Shown: piece by piece, positions 1 through 6,663 of the stretch
How positions within the stretch are numbered: position 1 is the first letter of the stretch
How the letters are laid out: each line of letters starts with the position of its first letter
The notes under the pieces: model-generated
Databases searched by the model: none
What the model was told of the DNA's origin: nothing
What the model saw: only the letters and a program-made list of their open reading frames with translations
Assembly (NCBI GenBank): GCA_043797735.1
Contig: JAZDPH010000066.1
Coordinates: 1 to 31,879 of the forward strand
Origin: BS750m-G77 sp043797735
GTDB lineage: Bacteria; Omnitrophota; Gorgyraeia; Gygaellales; Profunditerraquicolaceae
Reading direction: 5' to 3'
DNA length: 31,879 nt
Position numbers and translations under genes: made by a program

Positions 1-552
1 TATACCGCCCGCTTTCCCTATGAGGAGCATAAGCCTTTCAAGCGTTTCCGGGGAAAGCCGTATTTTTACGAAGAAGACTGTATCGGCTGCTCTGCCTGCG
101 TCCAGGTCTGCCCGTCGGGCGCGCTGGAGTTTGAGGATATAAATAAGAACGGCAGGGCCTTTAGGCAGTTAACCTGGCGGGCGGAGCTTTGCATATTCTG
201 CGGCCAATGCCAGGCAAATTGCCCGACCGAAAAAGGAATTATGCTTTCTAATGAATTTGACCTGGCAACTACCGGCAGGAGGCAGGAGTTAAAACAACAG
301 ATAGAAAAGGAGCTTATACTCTGCGAATGCTGCGGGGAGCCGATTATCCCCTATGAGCAGTATGCCTGGGTAGTGAAGAAATTAGGGGCCTTGGCCTTTG
401 CCAATCCGTCGCTGATGCTTTTTTATTTAAGGGCGCTGAACCTTGCCCCGGATATTGCCCCCTCCCAAAAGAAGGAAACGGAGTTCCTGCGCGCCGACCG
501 CATAAAAATCCTCTGCCCGCGCTGCCGCCGGGAAGCAGTATTAAAGTCATAA
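1..552 (+). CDS. HycF/HyfH-like 2x[4Fe-4S] hydrogenase subunit (5' partial)
   Basis: The frame is open from base 1 to a TAA at 550-552, so the start lies outside the window. It encodes about 183 residues. Two ferredoxin cluster motifs follow each other, CIGCSACVQVCP and CIFCGQCQANCP, giving a 2x[4Fe-4S] electron-transfer subunit. The C-terminal part holds CECCGEPI and CPRCRRE, a zinc-ribbon-like pair that is typical of HycF/HyfH subunits of formate hydrogenlyase and related group 4 [NiFe] hydrogenases, rather than of plain NuoI. The lead-in PYEEHKPFKRFRGKPYFYEED also fits that family. Role by family: passes electrons between the membrane hydrogenase and its partner on the cytoplasmic face. 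A HycI-type maturation protease lies at 7320. It could instead be an EchF- or Mbh-type subunit; the missing upstream genes would decide. Confidence 0.85.
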   Translation, partial: YTARFPYEEHKPFKRFRGKPYFYEEDCIGCSACVQVCPSGALEFEDINKNGRAFRQLTWRAELCIFCGQCQANCPTEKGIMLSNEFDLATTGRRQELKQQIEKELILCECCGEPIIPYEQYAWVVKKLGALAFANPSLMLFYLRALNLAPDIAPSQKKETEFLRADRIKILCPRCRREAVLKS

Positions 553-660
553 GGTTAAGGTTAGGGTTAGGAAGCCCGTATCGTCTTTCGGTTAAGTTTT
601 TCGTTTTAAAACGTAACCCTAACCCAACTACGAAACGGGCATCGTTACCTTAACCGTAAC
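553..660. repeat. Intergenic inverted repeat with telomere-like TTAGGG runs
   Basis: Just after the upstream stop codon lie several matching arms: GGTTAAGG (553-560) with CCTTAACC (648-655), TTAGGGTTA (561-569) with TAACCCTAA (614-622), GCCCGT (574-579) with ACGGGC (635-640), and a 12-base palindrome CGTTTTAAAACG (602-613). The second and third pairs cross, so they cannot all form in one simple hairpin. There is no clear U-run, so this is not a convincing intrinsic terminator. It looks like a palindromic intergenic repeat of the host genome. Confidence 0.6.
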
Positions 661-678
661 CCATAAGTTCAAAAAGCC

Positions 679-1878
679 GTGTTTTCTTCGCTAAAGGTCA
701 GGAATTTCAGGGTCTACTGGTTCGGGATGCTGGTTTCGCTTATCGGCACCTGGATTCAGGCGGTGGCCCAGAGCTGGCTGGTCTTTGAGCTGACCAAATC
801 CGCCTTTCTTTTGGGGGTGGTCGGTTTTTTAACTTACATACCCATCTCCTTTCTCTCCTTATTCGGCGGGGTCCTGGCCGACCGCGTAGATAAAAGAAAT
901 ATTCTCATCTTTACGCAATTTTCCTTTATGATCCTGGCGTTTATCCTGGCGTTGTTGACCCAGTTAAAATTAGTTACCCCCGCCCAGATAATGGTTATCG
1001 CCGTTTTAAACGGAGTAGTAATGGCCTTTGACGCCCCCAGCCGCCAGGCGGTAGTGGTAGAGATGGTCGGCAAGGCGCACCTTTTAAATGCCATTGCCCT
1101 CAACTCCGCCGCCTTTAATTCCGCGCGCATCATCGGGCCGGCGCTTGCCGGGATTTTCATTTCTACCGTCGGGATGAGCGGGTGTTTTTACATAAACGGG
1201 GTAAGCTTCCTGGCGGCGATAGCGGCGCTGTTTTTAATAAAGATAAAGAATAACGCCCGCCCCGGCAGGAATAGCCGCGCCTTGCAGGATTTAAAAGAAG
1301 GGCTCAAATTCATAAAAAACCACCGCCTGATACTTTTGTTAATGGCGATGGTGGGGGTGGTCAGCTTATTCGGCGCCTCCTATATAATACTTATGCCGGT
1401 CTTTGCCAGCCAGGTATTAAAAGTCGGCGTCAGGGGATTAGGGGTGCTGATGTCCTCTGCCGGGGCCGGCGCCCTTTGCGGGGCGCTGCTGTTGGCGCGG
1501 CTTGGCGATTTCAAGCATAAGGGAAGGTTCCTGATTGCCTCGTCGCTGGTATTTTCGGTTTCGTTGGTATTATTTTCCTTATCAAAAAATTACCTGCTTG
1601 CGCTTTTCTTCCTGGTATTTGTAGGCGCATCGGGAGTGGCGGCGATGGCCCTGATAAACACGATGCTGCAGGTTAATGTCAGCGATGAAATGAGAGGCAG
1701 GGTGATGAGCGTATTTATGTTTACCTTTGCCGGCATTATGCCCTTCGGCAATTTGATCGCCGGAGGCATTACCCAGATACTGGGGGCCTCTTTTGCCATT
1801 TGCATAAGCGGTATTATTTGCACTTTGTTTTTTATAGGCGTAAACTTTTTCTCCGCGGATCTTTTAAGGGATAGTTGA
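679..1878 (+). CDS. MFS transporter, EntS-like (MFS_3) exporter
   Basis: The protein has 399 residues and is hydrophobic throughout, with about 12 predicted membrane helices, the usual size of a major facilitator. The N-terminus (SLKVRNFRVYWFGMLVSLIG then WIQAVAQSWLVFELT) and the loop GGVLADRVDKRN are characteristic of the EntS/MFS_3 branch, which exports siderophores, drugs or other small molecules by proton exchange. The substrate cannot be read from the sequence. The start is a GTG at 679 with only a weak purine stretch upstream. It stands alone between two intergenic hairpin regions. Confidence 0.85.
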   Translation: MFSSLKVRNFRVYWFGMLVSLIGTWIQAVAQSWLVFELTKSAFLLGVVGFLTYIPISFLSLFGGVLADRVDKRNILIFTQFSFMILAFILALLTQLKLVTPAQIMVIAVLNGVVMAFDAPSRQAVVVEMVGKAHLLNAIALNSAAFNSARIIGPALAGIFISTVGMSGCFYINGVSFLAAIAALFLIKIKNNARPGRNSRALQDLKEGLKFIKNHRLILLLMAMVGVVSLFGASYIILMPVFASQVLKVGVRGLGVLMSSAGAGALCGALLLARLGDFKHKGRFLIASSLVFSVSLVLFSLSKNYLLALFFLVFVGASGVAAMALINTMLQVNVSDEMRGRVMSVFMFTFAGIMPFGNLIAGGITQILGASFAICISGIICTLFFIGVNFFSADLLRDS

Positions 1879-1945
1879 TACATTCGGCGGCGTTTGAACT
1901 CCGCCTCAGTATCAATCCTGAGCAGCACAGTAACGAAGGATTGAT
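1872..1945 (+). repeat. Hairpin element A, copy 1
   Basis: Two nested inverted repeats follow the MFS gene. TTGATAC (1875-1881) and GGCGG (1886-1890) pair with CCGCC (1901-1905) and GTATCAA (1909-1915). Alternatively ATCAATCC (1911-1918) pairs with GGATTGAT (1938-1945). The second hairpin recurs at 8943-8973 with compensatory changes, and in both copies its 3' arm contains the -35 box of a promoter. Confidence 0.6.
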
Positions 1946-1969
1946 TTCTCAAGGATATTCTGTTAAAAT
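1941..1969 (+). promoter_or_regulatory. Sigma70-type promoter for lipoprotein 2001
   Basis: TTGATT (1941-1946), a 17-base spacer and TAAAAT (1964-1969) give near-consensus boxes about 30 bases before the ATG at 2001. The -35 box is inside the 3' arm of the hairpin at 1911-1945. Confidence 0.6.
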
Positions 1970-2000
1970 AAAATAAGAAGTTTAAGGAAAGGAGACGGTA

Positions 2001-2396
2001 ATGGGTAAGAGCCTGCTGGTGGCGGCAGTAGTTATTAGCAGTATTTTTTTAATCGGTTGCGGGAAAAAAGCGGCTCCTGCGGATGAATACCGGGAGGCGA
2101 TATCAATAGAAGAGCTGGCTGCTGCTAACATAACCGTAGCGCAGCCTCAGCCTCAGCAGGAGGAGGCGCAGGAAATCCTGCCTTTGCCTCCCCGGGGCCC
2201 ATATAAGCCCGCTGCAGAGGATATTCAGAAGGCATTGAAAAAGGCTAACTTTTATGCCGGCGAAATTGACGGCAAGCTCGGGCCAATGAGCCAGAAGGCA
2301 ATAAAGGAGTTCCAGAAAGCCAACGGCCTTGAAGCAGACGGCAAAGTCGGCCCCAAGACCTGGGAGGCCTTAAGCAAGTATCTTAGCCAGCCTTGA
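2001..2396 (+). CDS. Lipoprotein with peptidoglycan-binding domain
   Basis: The protein has 131 residues. A signal peptide with a lipobox (FLIGC, Cys at about residue 20) predicts lipid anchoring in the inner or outer membrane. A Glu/Gln/Pro-rich linker (about 30-65) follows, and residues about 66-130 form a PG_binding_1 domain with the usual order: AAEDIQKALKKANFY, GEIDGKLGPMSQKAIKEFQ, then NGLEADGKVGPKTWEAL. Its likely role is to tether the envelope to the cell wall or to locate wall enzymes; no catalytic domain is present. The ATG is preceded by AAGGAG at good spacing, and a sigma70-like promoter ends about 30 bases upstream. A hairpin at 2387-2411 overlaps the stop codon and probably ends the transcript. 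Confidence 0.85.
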   Translation: MGKSLLVAAVVISSIFLIGCGKKAAPADEYREAISIEELAAANITVAQPQPQQEEAQEILPLPPRGPYKPAAEDIQKALKKANFYAGEIDGKLGPMSQKAIKEFQKANGLEADGKVGPKTWEALSKYLSQP

Positions 2397-2411
2397 AAAA
2401 GGGCTGGTTTT
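2387..2411 (+). terminator. Short intrinsic terminator at end of lipoprotein gene
   Basis: CCAGCC (2387-2392) pairs with GGCTGG (2402-2407), followed by TTTT. The stem is only 6 bp and the U-run short, so it may be weak. Its loop contains the TTGAAA -35 box of the next promoter. Confidence 0.45.
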
Positions 2412-2421
2412 GTAGTATACT
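2393..2421 (+). promoter_or_regulatory. Promoter of the structured RNA
   Basis: TTGAAA (2393-2398), an exact 17-base spacer and TATACT (2416-2421) put the transcription start at about 2428, two bases before the closing helix of the RNA (GCCGATAA, 2430-2437). The agreement between promoter and RNA 5' end supports an independent RNA gene. Confidence 0.6.
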
Positions 2422-2427
2422 TTAGGT

Positions 2428-2828
2428 AGGCCGATAAGGGCAAACCTCTGCCGTTAAAGTACGGCGGGACCGCTTGAGTTTTTAGGCGGGCATCGAAAGA
2501 TGGGGGCGTCCCGTAAAGCCTCGCGATGCTGCAAAGCGGCATTTTACGAGGCCACGGGACCACGTGAACCCGCAAAGCGGGTTCTTACGTGGCAAAGCCA
2601 CAGGCCTAAATTGCCTTGCGAAGCCGTATCTTGCCTGAATCAGCAGGATAGTGAGGCACGCAAAGGGTAATATGGCAGCTGGGTTGCCGGAAGACGGTGA
2701 AGGAGGCAAGTGTTAGGACTTACGCCGCCTTTATCGGCTCTTATTAAACCCAACACCCCTCGACTTTGTTTGAGGGTGTTGTCCTGAGCTTGTCGAAGGG
2801 CAACATTTTGTTGGGTTTTTTTATTTTT
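2428..2828 (+). ncRNA. Independent structured RNA with c-di-GMP-I (GEMM)-like core
   Basis: This 450-base gap has no believable ORF but is full of helices. The ends close with GCCGATAA (2430-2437) and TTATCGGC (2731-2738). Inside are GCCGT/ACGGC (2450-2465), a GAAA tetraloop hairpin CATC-GAAA-GATG (2491-2502), CGTAAA/TTTACG (2512-2548), a long hairpin CCACGT...ACGTGG (2560-2592) and TTGCG/CGCAA (2616-2663). Three blocks match the c-di-GMP-I riboswitch consensus in order: AGGGCAAACC (2438-2446 core), GGCAAAGCCACAGGCCTAAA (2591-2610) and GGCAGCTGGGTTGCCGG (2674-2690). CCTAA (2605-2609) opposite TATGG (2671-2675) resembles an 11-nt GAAA receptor. Unlike the classic aptamer, the P2 arm is expanded by more than 100 nt. 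Promoter and terminator bracket it. It may be a stand-alone sensor RNA, a riboswitch for the downstream GH1 gene, or an unclassified RNA. The structured-RNA call is firm; the family is tentative. Confidence 0.6.
2746..2828 (+). terminator. Intrinsic terminator between RNA gene and GH1 gene
   Basis: AAACCCAACA (2746-2755) can pair with TGTTGGGTTT (2809-2818), followed by a T-rich tract to 2828. A competing hairpin, CAACACCCCTC with GAGGGTGTTG (2751-2781), and a CCTGAGC...GAAGG repeat lie inside. GTGTTAGG (2710-2717) could pair with CCCAACAC (2749-2756) and act as an antiterminator; that is inference. Confidence 0.7.
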
Positions 2829-2839
2829 TGAAGTATAAT
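2811..2839 (+). promoter_or_regulatory. Promoter of GH1 gene, possibly leaderless
   Basis: TTGGGT (2811-2816), a 17-base spacer and TATAAT (2834-2839) predict a start at about 2846, next to the GTG start codon at 2847. No ribosome-binding site is visible, so the mRNA may be leaderless. Confidence 0.5.
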
Positions 2840-2846
2840 ATAACCC

Positions 2847-4070
2847 GTGACCATTAAATTTCCTGAAGGATTCTATTGGGGCGCTGCCACCTCCGCATAC
2901 CAGGTAGAGGGCAATAACAAAAACAGCGACTGGTGGGAGTGGGAGAAAAAAGCCGGCAAAGAGCCCTCCAGCGATGCCTGCGGCCATTACCAGCTTTATA
3001 AGCAGGATTTTAACCTTGCCAAAGGCCTGAATCACAATGCCCACCGCCTCTCTATTGAATGGGCGCGTATAGAGCCGCAGCAGGGGGAGTTTTGCGCCGA
3101 GGAAATAGCCCATTATAAGGACGTCATAACCTCTTTGCGGGAACGCAATATCGAGCCGGTGGTTACCCTGCACCACTTTACCAATCCGCTCTGGTTTGCC
3201 GAAAGGGGCGGCTGGAAAAATTCCTCTGCGCCGGATTTCTTCCTGCGCTACGTCGAGAAAATCACAGAGGCCTTAGGCGAAGAGGTGCATTTCTGGGTAA
3301 CCATAAATGAGCCGATGGTTTATGTTTATCACGCTTATGTCCTCGGGGCATGGCCGCCCCAGGAGAAGTCATATTTACAGGCAAAAAAAGTAATCAATAA
3401 CCTCATTTTAGCACACCTTAAGGCTTACCGGGCTATCCACGCCCTCTATAAAAGAAAAAACCTGAAACCCCCCGCAGTCAGTATCGCCAAGAATATCCAG
3501 CTCTTTGTAGCCGCGCCGCCCACCCTGCGCAACCGGGCGGCAGCATATTTAAGAAACAGGTCTTTTAATTTCCAATTCGTAGACGCTCTGATGCGGCATA
3601 AGGCCCTGGATTTTATCGGCATTAATTATTATACCCGCGGGATGGTAAACGTAGAGAGCTGGCTGATACAGGTCCTGCTTTTTGACGACTCAAAGGCCAA
3701 ACAAAGCGGCCTGAAGAAAAATTCGCTGGGCTGGGATATCTACCCGGCAGGGCTGTATAAACTGCTTTTAAAATTCAGAAAGTACCGCCTGCCCGTATTT
3801 ATACTGGAGAACGGCATCTGTACCCCCGACGATAACCTGAGGTGGGAGTTCATCCGCGAACATTTAAAAAATTTACATATGGCGATGCAGAAGGGGGTGC
3901 GGGTAATGGGCTATCTTTACTGGTCGCTATTGGATAATTTTGAGTGGGATAAGGGTTTTGCCCCGCGCTTCGGGCTGATAGAGGTGGATTATAATAATTA
4001 CAGGCGCACCGTGCGGGAAAGCGCCGGGAAATTTTCCGAGGCCTGCAGGACGGGCCTGCTTGAGGTATGA
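2847..4070 (+). CDS. Glycoside hydrolase family 1 (beta-glucosidase-like)
   Basis: The protein has 407 residues, slightly short for GH1 (usually 440-470), with all landmark motifs. These are FYWGAATSAYQVEG at the N-terminus, HRLSIEWARIEP, TLHHFTNPLWF, the acid/base glutamate in TINEP (E155), NYYTRG, the nucleophile in ILENG (E321) and GYLYWSLLDNFEWDKGFAPRFGL near the end. It should hydrolyse beta-linked glucosides or related sugars with retention of configuration. No signal peptide is seen, so it is cytoplasmic. The exact substrate is not readable. The start is a GTG at 2847 without a Shine-Dalgarno sequence. Its stop overlaps the ATG of the next gene by 4 bases, so the two are probably translationally coupled. 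Confidence 0.93.
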   Translation: MTIKFPEGFYWGAATSAYQVEGNNKNSDWWEWEKKAGKEPSSDACGHYQLYKQDFNLAKGLNHNAHRLSIEWARIEPQQGEFCAEEIAHYKDVITSLRERNIEPVVTLHHFTNPLWFAERGGWKNSSAPDFFLRYVEKITEALGEEVHFWVTINEPMVYVYHAYVLGAWPPQEKSYLQAKKVINNLILAHLKAYRAIHALYKRKNLKPPAVSIAKNIQLFVAAPPTLRNRAAAYLRNRSFNFQFVDALMRHKALDFIGINYYTRGMVNVESWLIQVLLFDDSKAKQSGLKKNSLGWDIYPAGLYKLLLKFRKYRLPVFILENGICTPDDNLRWEFIREHLKNLHMAMQKGVRVMGYLYWSLLDNFEWDKGFAPRFGLIEVDYNNYRRTVRESAGKFSEACRTGLLEV

Positions 4071-6085
4071 AGACGCTCGGTAAGGATTTAATATTGCGGG
4101 AGATTCCTTTATTTGCGAATTTATCCCAGCCGGAGTTAAACATTATTAAAGATATCTCCGAGGTTATAGATTACAAAAAAGGCGAGGTTATTTACAAAGA
4201 GGGCTCCAGCCCCAGCGGTTTTTACTGTCTTGTCTCCGGCAGGATAGTTATCTATACCCAGGATGCAGAGGGAGAGAAATCCGTATTAGAATACCTGCAT
4301 CACGGCAAGTATTTCGGGATAATTTCGCTCTTAACGGGCGAGACACATTCGGTAACCGCCCAGGCCTTTAATGACTGCGCGGTCCTGTTGATTAAAAAGG
4401 ATAAATTTGATTTTATACTTAAAAAAATCCCCGGCCTGGCGATTGATTTAAGCCGGACCCTTTCGCGGCGCCTGAAACAAAAAGACATCCATCAGAAGAC
4501 CATCTTTGAAAGCACGATTATTTCGGTATTCAGTTCGTATTCTCATTCCGGAAAGACCCTCTATACCCTTAACTTAAGCCTTAGCCTTAAGGGAGAGACG
4601 CATAAGTCAGTAATTATACTGGACCTCTCTCCGGCGGGTAAAATCCACAGCATGCCCGCAAAATTAGAGATCCTTGAGCCGGTAATTTTTGATTTAAGCA
4701 GCCAGCCGTCGCCAACCCCGCAGTTCTTAAAGGAGTGTATTGTAAAAAGCGGATTCGGCATAGGCCTGCTCTGCCTGCATTATAATCCCGAGGATGAAAA
4801 TTACGTAAAGAACCTGCTGATGGTTTTAAGCCTCCTGGTCAATGATTACCATTACCTGATACTGGAGCTGCCTTCGGCAATGGACGTGCCTCTTTTTAAC
4901 ATGCTTAATCAGTCGGACTTGCTGCATTTTTTAGTAAGCCCGGAGCCGGTGGATTTAAAGAGGACCCATAATTTAATCCAGAGGCTTGGAGAGGAGTTTA
5001 ACTTCAGCTTGGACAAAATAAAGGTAATTATCAATGAATACAAAAGCTCCAAACTTACCCACCAGGAGCAGCTGGGGCTGGTCAAACACAGTATTTTTGC
5101 CACCCTGCCGCGGGTGGATTTTGAGCAGGCTGAGAGGCTTGTTTTGGATAAGCCGGGTTCTGAATATGCCAGGGCGGTAAGGAGGATTGCCCGGGAGACC
5201 GGAGAGTGTCAGGTGGGGCTTGTCTTTGGGGTAGGCGTCGGCTACGGGTTCTGCCACATAGGGGTGCTTAAGGTCCTTGAGGAGGAGAATATCCCCATAG
5301 ATGTGCTTGCCGGATCAAGCGTCGGGGCGGTTATCGCCAGCCTCTGGGCAAGCGGGTTTTCCAGCGCCCAAATTCTGGAGATAATCAGCAACGAGTTTAA
5401 GGAGCCCAAGCATGTCTGGGGCCTGATGGATTTTACCATCCCGCATCTGGGGTTTATCAAAGGAAAAAAGCTGCAGAAGTTCCTCAGGAAATATTTAGGC
5501 AACAAGACTTTTTATGACCTGCGGCTTCCTTTAAAGATAATTGCCAGCGAGGTAAAACGAAAGGAGGCCCGGGTGCTGGATAAAGGACCTTTGGTTGATG
5601 CGGTGATGGCCAGTTGCAGTATGCCCGGGGTCTTTGCTCCCTTTAAATTGAAGGGGGCCATGCTTTTTGACGGCGGGGTAACTAATCCCCTGCCCACCGA
5701 GGCGTTATTAAAAATGGGGGTAAAAAAGATTATCGCGGTAAACGTTACCCCCTCGCGGCAGGACATTATGCGCCAGTATAACAGGGTAAAAGAGGAGTTG
5801 GCCGCAGGCGTCCCGCAGAAGGCTAAAAAGAGGCGCTGGTTTAGCTTGAAGAGTTTCTTTAAGAACAGGTTTAAGACTAATATACTTGGTATTATTTTTA
5901 GCAGCATCGAGATATTGCAGTCGGAGGTAGCACAGAAGGAGGCGCTTCTGGCGGATGTGGTTTTGCATCCGGATACTTCAGGCCTGCATTGGTTAGAGCT
6001 GCATAAGGCGGCGGAATTTGTAAAAAGGGGAGAAGAGGAGGCGCGCAGGAACCTGGATAAGATCCGGCGGGCCGTCAGCGAATAG
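4067..6085 (+). CDS. cNMP-binding / MinD-like / patatin phospholipase fusion
   Basis: The protein has 672 residues in three parts. Residues about 10-130 are a cyclic-nucleotide-binding (CAP_ED) domain: IPLFANLSQPELNII, GEVIYKEGSSPSGFYCLVSG and a YFGIISLLTGE loop. Residues about 145-340 resemble a MinD/CpaE-type P-loop ATPase, with a divergent Walker A (SSYSHSGKTLYTLNL) lacking the signature lysine of the deviant motif. Residues about 380-600 are a patatin-like phospholipase: a glycine-rich oxyanion loop (FGVGVGYG), the nucleophile elbow GSSVG (Ser about 418) and DGG (Asp about 534), which completes the Ser-Asp dyad. It probably hydrolyses membrane lipids under control of a bound ligand, as in NTE-type esterases. 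It overlaps the GH1 gene by 4 bases (ATGA). The middle domain is probably regulatory rather than an active ATPase. Confidence 0.85.
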   Translation: MKTLGKDLILREIPLFANLSQPELNIIKDISEVIDYKKGEVIYKEGSSPSGFYCLVSGRIVIYTQDAEGEKSVLEYLHHGKYFGIISLLTGETHSVTAQAFNDCAVLLIKKDKFDFILKKIPGLAIDLSRTLSRRLKQKDIHQKTIFESTIISVFSSYSHSGKTLYTLNLSLSLKGETHKSVIILDLSPAGKIHSMPAKLEILEPVIFDLSSQPSPTPQFLKECIVKSGFGIGLLCLHYNPEDENYVKNLLMVLSLLVNDYHYLILELPSAMDVPLFNMLNQSDLLHFLVSPEPVDLKRTHNLIQRLGEEFNFSLDKIKVIINEYKSSKLTHQEQLGLVKHSIFATLPRVDFEQAERLVLDKPGSEYARAVRRIARETGECQVGLVFGVGVGYGFCHIGVLKVLEEENIPIDVLAGSSVGAVIASLWASGFSSAQILEIISNEFKEPKHVWGLMDFTIPHLGFIKGKKLQKFLRKYLGNKTFYDLRLPLKIIASEVKRKEARVLDKGPLVDAVMASCSMPGVFAPFKLKGAMLFDGGVTNPLPTEALLKMGVKKIIAVNVTPSRQDIMRQYNRVKEELAAGVPQKAKKRRWFSLKSFFKNRFKTNILGIIFSSIEILQSEVAQKEALLADVVLHPDTSGLHWLELHKAAEFVKRGEEEARRNLDKIRRAVSE

Positions 6086-6096
6086 AAGGAGGGGGC

Positions 6097-6663
6097 ATGG
6101 AAAAATTCAAAATTCAAAATTCAAAATTCAAAATAAAGCCAGTCGTCATTGCGAGGCGCGAAGCGCCGAAGCAATCTCATCTTTTAAGTATCTTGTTACC
6201 CTTGCTTTTATTGTCCGGATGCGCGACGGTGATTGAGGGGGCCAAGGTGGTTGCCGGCCTCTCCACCGAGGAGCTTGAGGCCAATAGGAAAGGGGCGATC
6301 AAGAAGACCTTTAACTGTAACTATGATACCTGCTATAACGAATCAAAAAGAATACTCACGCAGAAGGGCGTCTATATTTACGCGCAGGACCAAGAGAAGA
6401 AGATGATTGCGGTGTATCTTTCGGAGACGGATACTACTCCGGCAGGGGTCTTTTTTAAAATAGTGGATGACACTCATACCCAGATAGAGGTTGCCTCGCC
6501 GAGTACTTTCGGCAAGGAGTATATCGCAGAAAAGTTGTTTTTGCCGTTAGATAACTTAACTGAGCAGCCGGGGAGTTTTTCTAATCCCACGACTGCTCAT
6601 CCTGACGAGCGAAGCGAGGAAGGATCTCTGGAGAAAGAAGAGGTGCAGGAGGATGCAGAATAA
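6097..6663 (+). CDS. Lipoprotein carrying in-frame genomic repeats
   Basis: The frame encodes 188 residues, starting at ATG 6097 behind GGAGG. A hydrophobic stretch ends in a lipobox (LLLLSGCA, Cys about 42). The n-region is abnormally long because it contains four ATTCAAA heptamers and then a palindromic repeat translated as VVIARREAPKQSH. The mature core (about 43-160: ATVIEGAKVVAGLS, NCNYDTCYNESKRIL, TQIEVASPSTFGKEYIAEKLF) resembles small envelope lipoproteins of the DUF3568 kind, like the protein at 7796. The tail HPDERSEEGSLE is another translated palindromic repeat. Function unknown; it follows the patatin gene by 11 bases and overlaps the MazG-like gene. The frame stays open across both repeats, so it may still be expressed. 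Confidence 0.65.
   Translation: MEKFKIQNSKFKIKPVVIARREAPKQSHLLSILLPLLLLSGCATVIEGAKVVAGLSTEELEANRKGAIKKTFNCNYDTCYNESKRILTQKGVYIYAQDQEKKMIAVYLSETDTTPAGVFFKIVDDTHTQIEVASPSTFGKEYIAEKLFLPLDNLTEQPGSFSNPTTAHPDERSEEGSLEKEEVQEDAE
6105..6132 (+). repeat. Heptanucleotide tandem repeat (ATTCAAA)4
   Basis: Four perfect copies of ATTCAAA begin nine bases into the lipoprotein CDS. Because 7 is not a multiple of 3, a gain or loss of one unit would change the frame, so this could act as a phase-variation tract. Confidence 0.8.
6145..6178. repeat. Palindromic repeat (GTCATTGCGAG...GAAGCAATCTC) inside a CDS
   Basis: A GTCATTGCGAG head and GAAGCAATCTC tail flank the palindrome GGCGCGAAGCGCC. Members of the same family lie at 7015-7071 and 9013-9058. 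This copy sits in frame within the lipoprotein signal region. Confidence 0.75.
6598..6628. repeat. Palindromic repeat (CATCCTGA...GAAGGATCT) inside a CDS
   Basis: ATCCT (6599-6603) and AGGAT (6620-6624) bracket GAGCGAAGCGAGG. It encodes HPDERSEEGSL, a peptide typical of translated intergenic repeats, at the C-terminus of the lipoprotein. Confidence 0.65.

Noticed and set aside
2428..2745. RNase P, 6S or tmRNA as identity of the structured RNA
   Set aside because: The RNase P core (AGGAAAGTCC type), the tmRNA ends and the 6S open-bubble pattern are absent; the c-di-GMP-I blocks fit better.
2761..2800. CCTGAGC...GAAGG hairpin as a gene-specific regulatory site
   Set aside because: The same wording recurs in other repeats here (for example 7034-7050), so it is probably a dispersed element captured in the terminator.
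2640..3176. 178-codon minus-strand open frame over the RNA gene and GH1 start
   Set aside because: It runs antisense to clear GH1 motifs and through the terminator; no ribosome-binding site or family likeness.
5512..6117. 201-codon open frame on the minus strand
   Set aside because: It lies wholly opposite the patatin domain, whose catalytic motifs are intact; the antisense product has low-complexity composition and no recognisable motif.
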